NCBI GenBank assembly: GCA_028865845.1 | Contig: JAGWJK010000111.1 | Span: forward strand, 1 to 9,234 | Reading direction: 5' to 3' | DNA from: Rhizobiaceae bacterium | GTDB taxonomy: Bacteria > Pseudomonadota > Alphaproteobacteria > Rhizobiales > Rhizobiaceae | DNA length: 9,234 nucleotides | Shown here: one piece after another, positions 1-5,337 of the stretch | How positions within the stretch are numbered: the stretch's first letter is position 1 | Layout of the letters: each line of letters opens with the position of its first letter | The notes under the pieces: generated by a model | Seen by the model: only the letters and a program-made list of their open reading frames with translations | Told to the model about the DNA's origin: nothing | Database searches by the model: none | Program-made: the position numbers and the translations under genes

Positions 1-31
1 CTTGACGCTCAGACGTTCGTCGCTTTGCTCT

Positions 32-67
32 TCATCCCCTTCATCCCCCTCATCCCCCTCATCTGCC
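32..67. repeat. Short tandem repeat, 9-bp unit
   Basis: The unit TCATCCCCY occurs three times head to tail at 32-40, 41-49 and 50-58. A degenerate fourth copy (TCATCTGCC) covers 59-67 and leads into the palindromic element at 64-99. It lies outside any gene, downstream of the substrate-binding protein gene. Such C-rich short repeats often flank rhizobial intergenic palindromes, but that association is recalled knowledge and not shown here. No function is evident. Confidence 0.75.
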
Positions 68-99
68 CTGACGGGCATCTTCTCCCCGCTGGGGAGAAG
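64..99. repeat. Double-palindrome intergenic repeat (RIME-like), possible weak terminator
   Basis: Two inverted repeats sit side by side. One is TGCCC/GGGCA (64-68 with 73-77, 4-nt loop). The other is CTTCTCCCC/GGGGAGAAG (79-87 with 91-99, 3-nt loop, 9 perfect pairs). This resembles the palindromic intergenic mosaic elements that are abundant in Rhizobium genomes; I recognise the CTTCTCCCC...GGGGAGAAG core as typical. It begins 8 bp beyond the stop codon of the leftward ydcS-like gene, so the transcript would form a strong 3' hairpin. There is no T-tract behind it in either direction, so it is not a canonical intrinsic terminator. It may act in transcript 3'-end stabilisation. Confidence 0.7.
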
Positions 100-107
100 A
101 AGGGACG

Positions 108-1268
108 TCACCGCCCCCCAATCACACCGATATAGTCGGATACCCAGCGATGATAAGGCACGCATTCGCCTTGCGTCGTGCACTTGGCGACGGGGGTCTT
201 CCAGAACTTGATCTTGTCGAAGTGATCGTAGCCGTTGGTGGCGCAACCGCTGTCGGTCAGGAGTTCGTCGCCTTTGCAGGCAGCCGGTACCGACGGAACG
301 GCGCCGAACCAGGCGGCGGCGTCACCCTGGACCTTGGCCTGGAGCGAGTGCTCCATCCACATATAGGCGCAGTTTGGATGCTCGCTGTCGACGTGCAGCA
401 TGGTGGTATCGGCCCAGCCGGTCGTGCCTTCGTCCGGGAAGGTCGAGGCGATCTTCTGCTTGTCGGCCTGCAGCAGGTTGACCTGGAATGGCCACGAGCC
501 GGAAGCGACGACGCCTTCGTTCTTGAAATCGTCGGTCTGCACCATCGCGTCGTGCCAGTAGCGCGACACGATCTTGCGCTGGCCGCGCAGCAGGTCGAGG
601 GCCGCCTTGTATTGGTCATCGTTGAGCTCGTAGGGATCCTTGATGCCGAGTTCGGGCTTGTGCGCCATCAGATAGAGGGCGGCGTCGGCAATATAGATCG
701 GGCCGTCATAGGCCTGGACGCGGCCCTTGTTGGACTTGCCGTCCGGCAGCGTCATTTCCTCGAAGACGACGTTCCAGCTCTTCGGAGCCTGATCCTTGAA
801 CGTATCGGTGTTGTACATCAGGACGTTCGGTCCCCAGAGATAGGGCACGCCGTAATGCACGCCGTTGACCGTGTGCCAGGGAGCATTCTTGAGGCGGTCG
901 TCGAGGTTCTTCCAGCTGGGAATGAGGTCGATATTGATCGGCTGAACGCGCTTTCCGGCCACGAGACGCAGCGAAGCGTCGCCCGAGGCGGTGACGAGGT
1001 CGAAGCCGCCCTCGTTCATCAGCGACACCATTTCATCCGAAGTGGCGGCGGTCTTGACGCTGACCTTGCAGCCGGTGTCCTTTTCGAACTGGGTGACCCA
1101 GTCGTAATTCTTGTCGCTCTCGCCGCGCTCGATATAGCCGGCCCAGGCAACGATGCTGACGGCGCCTTCGCCCTTGCCGAGCGTTTTCAACGGCTCGGCG
1201 GCGATGATCTGCGTGGCGAAACTCAGGCAGGCGAGCGCAGCGGTACATGATTTCAGCAGATGCTTCAT
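108..1268 (-). CDS. ydcS: ABC transporter periplasmic substrate-binding protein, YdcS/PotD family
   Basis: This is a 386-aa periplasmic binding protein for an ABC importer of the spermidine/putrescine class. An N-terminal signal peptide (basic MKHLLKS, hydrophobic core 8-22, likely cleavage after Ala24) is followed by a PotD-type bilobal domain. Stretches such as YDWVTQFEKDTGC (55-67), AATSDEMVSLM (74-84), LVTASGDASLRL (91-102), GRVQAYDGPIYIADAAL (182-198) and GWADTTMLH (284-292) match E. coli YdcS as I remember it, and the length is near YdcS (381 aa). ATG 1268 is chosen because GGGAGA lies 7 nt upstream; an in-frame start at 1367 would put 33 untypical residues before the signal peptide. 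E. coli YdcS belongs to the YdcSTUV putrescine importer and has also been linked to polyhydroxybutyrate synthesis. The ATPase and permease genes would be expected to the left, outside the window. The ligand here is inferred. Six cysteines remain in the mature part, including a C-x5-C pair at 363/369. Confidence 0.93.
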   Translation of the reverse strand: MKHLLKSCTAALACLSFATQIIAAEPLKTLGKGEGAVSIVAWAGYIERGESDKNYDWVTQFEKDTGCKVSVKTAATSDEMVSLMNEGGFDLVTASGDASLRLVAGKRVQPINIDLIPSWKNLDDRLKNAPWHTVNGVHYGVPYLWGPNVLMYNTDTFKDQAPKSWNVVFEEMTLPDGKSNKGRVQAYDGPIYIADAALYLMAHKPELGIKDPYELNDDQYKAALDLLRGQRKIVSRYWHDAMVQTDDFKNEGVVASGSWPFQVNLLQADKQKIASTFPDEGTTGWADTTMLHVDSEHPNCAYMWMEHSLQAKVQGDAAAWFGAVPSVPAACKGDELLTDSGCATNGYDHFDKIKFWKTPVAKCTTQGECVPYHRWVSDYIGVIGGR

Positions 1269-1291
1269 CAAATTCTCCCGATTTGAACCAG

Positions 1292-1308
1292 CCGGCTTTT
1301 GAAGCCGG
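1292..1308 (-). promoter_or_regulatory. Hairpin in the 5' leader of the ydcS-like gene
   Basis: CCGGCTT (1292-1298) and AAGCCGG (1302-1308) form a perfect 7-bp stem with a 3-nt loop, ending 23 nt before the ATG and about 11 nt before the Shine-Dalgarno. On the leftward transcript no U-tract follows, so it is not a terminator. It could stabilise the message or affect ribosome access; that is inference. A second CCAG/CTGG pairing (1288-1291 with 1312-1315) could extend the stem across an internal bulge. Confidence 0.45.
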
Positions 1309-1379
1309 TTTCTGGCGTTGTTCCCGGAGAAAAAGGTGACGCGAAATTGCCGTATTCGCAAATTCATTTATCAGAAAGT

Positions 1380-1402
1380 CGATATCGGAATTTCCGATAT
1401 CG
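1380..1402. promoter_or_regulatory. Perfect 23-bp palindrome, candidate operator upstream of ydcS-like gene
   Basis: CGATATCGGAA (1380-1390) and TTCCGATATCG (1392-1402) are perfect inverted repeats around a single central T. The core TCGGAATTTCCGA (1385-1397) fits the T-N11-A dyad bound by LysR-type regulators. It starts 2 bp beyond the stop codon of the LysR gene and lies 111 bp upstream of the ydcS-like ATG, both genes being read leftward. That position fits an activator site for the transporter gene. The arms are AT-rich and no T-tract follows, so a transcription terminator is less likely. Which protein binds it is inference; a TetR or GntR type protein would also suit a palindrome this regular. 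Confidence 0.6.
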
Positions 1403-1404
1403 TA

Positions 1405-2316
1405 TCACTGCCGCTGCCTGCCCGAGCGCATGGACTCGGCAACGCCGACGAAATCGCGGGCCGCCTGTGGCAGGCTTGATCCCTTGCGCCAGACGATGCC
1501 CACCTGCACGACCGGCAGCGAGCCGGAAACGTCGCGGCTTTCGATCCGGTCGCCTTCCAGCGACCAGGGGCGATAGACGAGGTCGGGCAGCAGAGCGATG
1601 CCGGCGCCGGTCGCGACCAGGCTGCGGACGGCCTCGACCGACCGGGTGCGGAAGGCGACATGCGGGCGGGCGCCGAGCGCGGTCAGCAGCTTGCCGGTAT
1701 TTTCCTCGATTTCATCGATGGTCAGCATGATCAGCGGCTCGCGCGTGATATCGGCGACGCTGATAATGTCGGCGGACACAAGCGGGTGGCCCATGGGCAG
1801 CCAGAGGCGGTAGGGCGAGGTTTCCAGAATTTCCGCCTGCAGCGCCATGCGGTCGCGCAGGTTCGATATGACCATGACGGCGACGTCAAGTTCGCCGCCG
1901 ACCAGCAGATGCTCGAGATAGCCGCCATTATCTTCTATGGCGGTAACCTCGACGCCCGGGCAGGCGCGGCGATAGCGAGCAAGCAGGTCGGATAGAACAT
2001 AGCCGGCGACCAGCGATGTGACGCCGATGTTCAGCGTGCCGCCGGTCGCATTTCTCTGACCGGAAAAGCTGGTGCGGGCATCGGAGACGGTGGCGAGTAT
2101 CTTTGTCGCATGCCGCAGGAACTGATGGCCGTTATGGGTGATGGCGAGACCGCGCGGATGGCGATCGAACAGTTCGACCCCGAGATCGCTTTCCAGTTCT
2201 TTCAGCGCTTCGGTAATCGAGGATTGTGAGATCGACAGGTTCTGCGCGGCCCGCGTGATGGAACCCTGTTCCGCCACGGCGACGAAATATTGAAGCTGCC
2301 TTAAGGTAAATGCCAT
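1405..2316 (-). CDS. LysR-type transcriptional regulator
   Basis: This is a 303-aa DNA-binding regulator, the usual length for the LysR family. Residues 1-60 form the winged helix-turn-helix: LRQLQYFVAVAEQGSITRAA, followed by LSISQSSITEALKELESDLG and ELFDRHPRGLAIT. A linker helix and the periplasmic-binding-protein-like effector domain follow (about 90-300, starting GGTLNIGVTSLVAGYVLSDL). Start ATG 2316 is fixed by the canonical N-terminus (MAFTLRQLQYF) and by an in-frame TAA 7 nt upstream, so no longer form is possible. No Shine-Dalgarno precedes this ATG, although a perfect one lies about 105 nt further upstream. It is transcribed toward the ydcS-like gene, 136 bp away, with a perfect palindrome between them, which suggests it controls that transporter. 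The inducer cannot be read from the sequence. Confidence 0.95.
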   Translation of the reverse strand: MAFTLRQLQYFVAVAEQGSITRAAQNLSISQSSITEALKELESDLGVELFDRHPRGLAITHNGHQFLRHATKILATVSDARTSFSGQRNATGGTLNIGVTSLVAGYVLSDLLARYRRACPGVEVTAIEDNGGYLEHLLVGGELDVAVMVISNLRDRMALQAEILETSPYRLWLPMGHPLVSADIISVADITREPLIMLTIDEIEENTGKLLTALGARPHVAFRTRSVEAVRSLVATGAGIALLPDLVYRPWSLEGDRIESRDVSGSLPVVQVGIVWRKGSSLPQAARDFVGVAESMRSGRQRQ

Positions 2317-2410
2317 GCCGATTTAGAGCATGCTGCCGGGGTGCAAGGCAAGCTTGGGCATAGGTCTGAAACGCTTGGACCTTTTTTGGTTTTTGCGATC
2401 GCGGATGGAT

Positions 2411-2431
2411 CAAGATCGGTCTCCTCCTTAA
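2411..2431 (-). promoter_or_regulatory. Perfect Shine-Dalgarno with TTG start in the lysR leader (possible upstream ORF)
   Basis: On the minus strand TTAAGGAGG (2431-2423) matches the full anti-Shine-Dalgarno of 16S rRNA. A TTG codon follows at 2413-2411 with ideal spacing (9 nt). From this TTG a reading frame of 93 codons runs to 2132, overlapping the first 185 bp of the lysR gene in a different frame. The encoded peptide (MIHPRSQKPKKVQAF...) resembles nothing I know and its second half mirrors lysR codons, so it is probably not a conserved protein. The ribosome site itself is clearly visible; whether it is used is unknown. Confidence 0.35.
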
Positions 2432-2510
2432 GTATTCCGAAACAGGATTTACCTAACGTGAGAGTTGATCATTTTGTCGCGTTGGAGTGCTCAATGGTGG
2501 AGCAGTTGGC

Positions 2511-3365
2511 GTGAGCGCCTTACTGCACATTTTCCGGCCATCCCGGAAGCTTGTTTTTATTATCGGCGGGGTGGCCTTGTTGATGGGCTCCTCCGGAGCC
2601 TTCGCGCTTTATATCGGCAAGGACAGGCTGCTGGGTCCTCCCACGGCGACGACGAATGGCCTCGAATGCAATGACGTCAACCTGGTCACCATCCGCAAGC
2701 AGAACAGGCTCTGGATCCGCAAATATATCCGCACCGAACCGACGGATGGCCTGACGCGGGTAAAGACGGCGCTGAGGGTGGCCAAGGCGGTTTATGACGA
2801 GCAGAAGCCGGATCTCGTGCAGGTCGTCGTCCTCGACAAGAATGGTCCGAGCCTGCGTTCCGACATTCGCGGCCGGGCGATGGGCGCCGACGTCGTATAT
2901 GTGCCCAATCCCGAAAAGATGGAGGATGGCAGCGTCGAGGCACCGGTGACGGCGCGCTACTATGATGGCGCGGCAAGTTCGACCGGCCTGTTTTACGGCG
3001 AAGAAGTCGACATGCTGCCCAAGGATATCGACGCGGCATTGGCGGCTTTGAAGGACCATACCGACTGCGAGAACCCGCTGTCGGCCGACGCTGAATCGAC
3101 CGGCGACGCGACGAAGGACAAGCAGAAGGCAGCGGTGGCGGCCGAACAGAAGGCCGCTGCCGCTCAGGACAAGAAAGAGGAAGAACAGGCCGCTCCGCCC
3201 GAGAAGAAGGCGCCGGAGACGACGGGCAATGTGCCGTCGCCGGATAGCGGTAGCACCGGCAGCTTCATCGGCGCCGACGCCTCCGACCCGCATGGAGAGC
3301 CGTCGCCGGGGCTCGACCCGCAGATGACCGGCGCAAGCGAGCGAAAGTCACCGGTCACGAATTAA
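2511..3365 (+). CDS. Membrane-anchored protein of unknown function
   Basis: I do not recognise a family. GTG 2511 is preferred because GGAG lies 8 nt upstream, giving 284 aa; GTG 2487 would add 8 residues but has GGA directly abutting the codon. A short basic N-terminus (SRK at 11-13) leads into one transmembrane segment (about 14-35, FIIGGVALLMGSSGAFALYIG), so the rest is probably periplasmic. Residues 50-186 look like a compact domain with alternating beta and alpha patterns (VQVVVLDK, ADVVYVPNP, VTARYYDG) and bounded by its only two cysteines, C53 and C186, which could form a disulfide. Residues 190-284 are low complexity: an Ala/Lys/Glu/Gln-rich stretch (203-233) and then a Pro/Ser/Gly-rich disordered tail. 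It is divergent from lysR and convergent with the next gene. A role at the cell envelope is inference from topology only. Confidence 0.82.
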   Translation: MSALLHIFRPSRKLVFIIGGVALLMGSSGAFALYIGKDRLLGPPTATTNGLECNDVNLVTIRKQNRLWIRKYIRTEPTDGLTRVKTALRVAKAVYDEQKPDLVQVVVLDKNGPSLRSDIRGRAMGADVVYVPNPEKMEDGSVEAPVTARYYDGAASSTGLFYGEEVDMLPKDIDAALAALKDHTDCENPLSADAESTGDATKDKQKAAVAAEQKAAAAQDKKEEEQAAPPEKKAPETTGNVPSPDSGSTGSFIGADASDPHGEPSPGLDPQMTGASERKSPVTN

Positions 3366-3387
3366 GGCCGCCGATTGACGGGCGGCC
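3366..3387. terminator. GC-rich hairpin between convergent genes, candidate bidirectional terminator
   Basis: GGCCGCC (3366-3372) and GGCGGCC (3381-3387) make an all-GC 7-bp stem with an 8-nt loop, starting at the base after the TAA of the rightward membrane-protein gene. Rightward no T-run follows. Leftward, for the 93-aa gene ending at 3464, the hairpin is followed by TTAATT, a weak U-tract. Its place between two convergent genes fits a shared transcript end, but it is not a textbook intrinsic terminator. Confidence 0.5.
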
Positions 3388-3463
3388 ATGGCTGGGATCG
3401 TCACATCTCGATGTTGTTTATAAAGCAAGCCGTCAGCGTGTTAGCCGGCGGCCGCTCAAGGGC

Positions 3464-3745
3464 CTATTCGGCGAGGTGCTTCGAGCCGATTGCCTGGTAG
3501 AGCGCAAACAGCGCCTCATGCACGTCGCTGGCAAGGCGATAGAAAGCCGGGTCGCTGAGGATTGCCGGATGCTGCAGGAGCTGGTCGTCCGTCATGTCGA
3601 GCATGATCGACGTCGTGTGCATGGCTTCGTGGCAGCCGAAGGTGCCCGGCGCATATTGTGCGAGGTCGATGTCGTCGCCGAGATCGGCCAGATCGGCAAG
3701 GCGCTGCTGTTCCAATTCCTCATCCGTCGTCGGTTCGTCGGTCAT
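3464..3745 (-). CDS. Small acidic protein of unknown function (93 aa)
   Basis: This is a 93-aa acidic soluble protein without signal peptide or membrane segment, from no family I can name. ATG 3745 is chosen because AGGA lies about 9 nt upstream and the protein then begins MTDEPTTDEE; an in-frame ATG at 3805 lies inside the lysS terminator and would add an implausible basic extension. The N-terminal third is rich in Asp/Glu and Leu (helical, perhaps partly disordered). The rest looks alpha-helical: GCHEAMHTTSIMLDMTDDQL (37-56) and DVHEALFALYQAIGSKHLAE (74-93). HEAMH at 39-43 formally fits HExxH, but the protein is very small for a metalloprotease. It lies downstream of gltX-lysS in the same direction, separated by a strong terminator whose end is only 26 nt from this ATG. 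Expression may therefore depend on readthrough or on a promoter within the terminator region. Confidence 0.8.
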   Translation of the reverse strand: MTDEPTTDEELEQQRLADLADLGDDIDLAQYAPGTFGCHEAMHTTSIMLDMTDDQLLQHPAILSDPAFYRLASDVHEALFALYQAIGSKHLAE

Positions 3746-3771
3746 GGATCTGTTCCTTCTGGTTCTTGAAA

Positions 3772-3805
3772 CAAAAATGCCCTGGCGATGAGTTTGCCAG
3801 GGCAT
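3772..3805 (-). terminator. Intrinsic terminator of lysS
   Basis: On the minus strand ATGCCCTGGC and GCCAGGGCAT (3805-3796 and 3786-3777) form a perfect 10-bp stem with a 9-nt loop. It is followed by a T-rich run starting TTTTTG; the last stem T is shared with it. It begins 19 nt beyond the lysS stop codon. This is the only textbook rho-independent terminator in the window and should end the gltX-lysS transcript. Confidence 0.9.
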
Positions 3806-3824
3806 CGAAATTCTTTCCGGCCGT

Positions 3825-5321
3825 TTAGTCCGCCTTGTTGCGGCGTGCCGGGAAGAGAATGATGTCGCGGATCGACGGCGAGTTGGTCAAGAGCATGATG
3901 AGGCGGTCCACGCCAATGCCGAGACCGCCTGCCGGCGGCATGCCCTGGTCGATCGCGTCGAGGAATTCCTCGTCCAGTTCCTTCTGCTTTTCGCCGCGCG
4001 CATGCGCCTGCTCAAGCTGCTCGACCATGCGGGCGCGCTGCTCTTCCGGATCGTTCAGTTCCGAGAAGGCATTGCCGAGTTCCCAAGCATTGCAATAGGT
4101 CTCGAAGCGTTCGACGAGGCGCGGCTCGCCCGGCACTTCCTTGGCGAAGGGCGAAATGTCCTTCGGGAAGTGGGTGACGTGCGACGGCTGAATCAGCGTC
4201 GCCTCGACCTTCTCCTCGAAGATGAAGGCCAGGCATTCGCCCCAGGTCGCGTCTTTCTCGACTTCGAAACCGGCAGCCTTGGAGGCGGCGCGGGCTTCTT
4301 CGTCGGTCTTGATCGCCAGGAAGTCGATGCCGGTCGCTTCCCTGACGGCGTCGGGCATCGGCACGCGACGGAACGGACCCTTGAAGGAGATCTGCTTGTC
4401 GCCGAAGGCGAATTCGGTGCTGCCGTGGATCGACATGGCGAGCGTCGAGAACAGGCGCTCGACGAGGTCCATGATGTCCTCGTAGTCAGCATAGGCCCAG
4501 TAGCACTCCATCATCGTGAATTCAGGATTGTGCCTGGTGGAGACGCCTTCGTTGCGGAAGTTGCGGTTGATCTCGAAGACTTTGTCGGTCAGGCCCGAAA
4601 CCAGCGTGCGCTTCAGGAACAGCTCCGGCGCGATGCGCAGGTACATGTCGAGCTTCAGCGTGTTGTGATGCGTCTTGAACGGCTCGGCGGTGGCGCCGCC
4701 GTAGACCGAGTGCAGCATCGGGGTCTCGACTTCCATGAAGCCGTCATTTTCCATGAAACGGCGAATGCCTGAGACGATACGGCTGCGCTGCTGGAAGCGG
4801 AGCTTCGATTCCTCGTTGGTCATGATGTCGAGGTGGCGCTTGCGGTAGCGCAGCTCGATGTCGGACAGGCCGTGCCACTTCTCCGGCATCGGCAGGAGCG
4901 ACTTGGTCAGCATGGTGATCTGCTGCGCGTTGATCGTCAGCTCGCCGCGCTTGGTGCGGCGCACGACGCCGGTCACGCCAATGATGTCGCCGATGTCGAT
5001 CATCGGCAGCAGGGCGCGGGCCTCTTCGCCGGTGACGTCCTTGTGGCTGAAGATCTGAATCTTGCCCGATGCGTCATGGATATCCATGAACATGCCGGAA
5101 TTGCGCGAGGAATAGACGCGGCCAGCAACGGTGACGACATCCTGGGTTTCCGTGTCCGGTTCCAGGCCCTCGTACTTCGCCGCCAGCTCGGCATTGGTCA
5201 GCGTCCGGTGGAAATGCGCCGGATAGACGTCGCCGATCTGTTCGCGCAGCAGCTTGAGCTTCTGCGCACGGACTTCCGTTGCGTCGGAGGAGAGGGTGGC
5301 GTTTTCGGTCTTGTCGTTCAT
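3825..5321 (-). CDS. lysS: Lysine--tRNA ligase, class II
   Basis: This 498-aa cytoplasmic enzyme attaches lysine to tRNA-Lys using ATP. It has the class II layout. Residues 61-140 form the N-terminal OB-fold anticodon-binding domain (VTVAGRVYSSRNSGMFMDIH). Motif 1 is around 195-203 (FMEVETPML) and motif 2 is 249-272 (FEINRNFRNEG then HNPEFTMME). Motif 3 is 465-478 (GGLGIGVDRLIMLL), followed by the typical LysRS ending SIRDIILFPARR. The ELGNAFSELNDPEEQ stretch (414-428) is also characteristic. Length agrees with the family (about 500). ATG 5321 gives the start MNDKTENATL; an in-frame ATG at 5366 would overlap the end of gltX, so I prefer 5321. It lies 16 bp downstream of gltX in the same direction, so the two are almost certainly co-transcribed. 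A strong intrinsic terminator follows. Some alphaproteobacteria use an unrelated class I LysRS instead; this one does not belong to that type. Confidence 0.98.
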   Translation of the reverse strand: MNDKTENATLSSDATEVRAQKLKLLREQIGDVYPAHFHRTLTNAELAAKYEGLEPDTETQDVVTVAGRVYSSRNSGMFMDIHDASGKIQIFSHKDVTGEEARALLPMIDIGDIIGVTGVVRRTKRGELTINAQQITMLTKSLLPMPEKWHGLSDIELRYRKRHLDIMTNEESKLRFQQRSRIVSGIRRFMENDGFMEVETPMLHSVYGGATAEPFKTHHNTLKLDMYLRIAPELFLKRTLVSGLTDKVFEINRNFRNEGVSTRHNPEFTMMECYWAYADYEDIMDLVERLFSTLAMSIHGSTEFAFGDKQISFKGPFRRVPMPDAVREATGIDFLAIKTDEEARAASKAAGFEVEKDATWGECLAFIFEEKVEATLIQPSHVTHFPKDISPFAKEVPGEPRLVERFETYCNAWELGNAFSELNDPEEQRARMVEQLEQAHARGEKQKELDEEFLDAIDQGMPPAGGLGIGVDRLIMLLTNSPSIRDIILFPARRNKAD

Positions 5322-5337
5322 GGTTTTAAGGTCCGGT

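Noticed and set aside
150..1250. Long plus-strand frame (366 codons) opposite the ydcS-like gene
   Set aside because: It is an antisense mirror of a clearly recognised gene; GC-rich codon use keeps the opposite frame open. The same holds for the long plus-strand frames opposite lysS (4002-4772) and gltX (5254-6786).
1380..1402. Reading the 23-bp palindrome as the lysR transcription terminator
   Set aside because: The arms are AT-rich, the loop is minimal, and no T-run follows in either direction; an operator explains it better.
2520..3293. Minus-strand frame of 257 codons opposite the membrane-anchored protein gene
   Set aside because: The plus-strand product has a well-placed ribosome site, a transmembrane anchor and a sensible domain layout; the minus-strand product is Arg/Leu/Gly-rich without such order.
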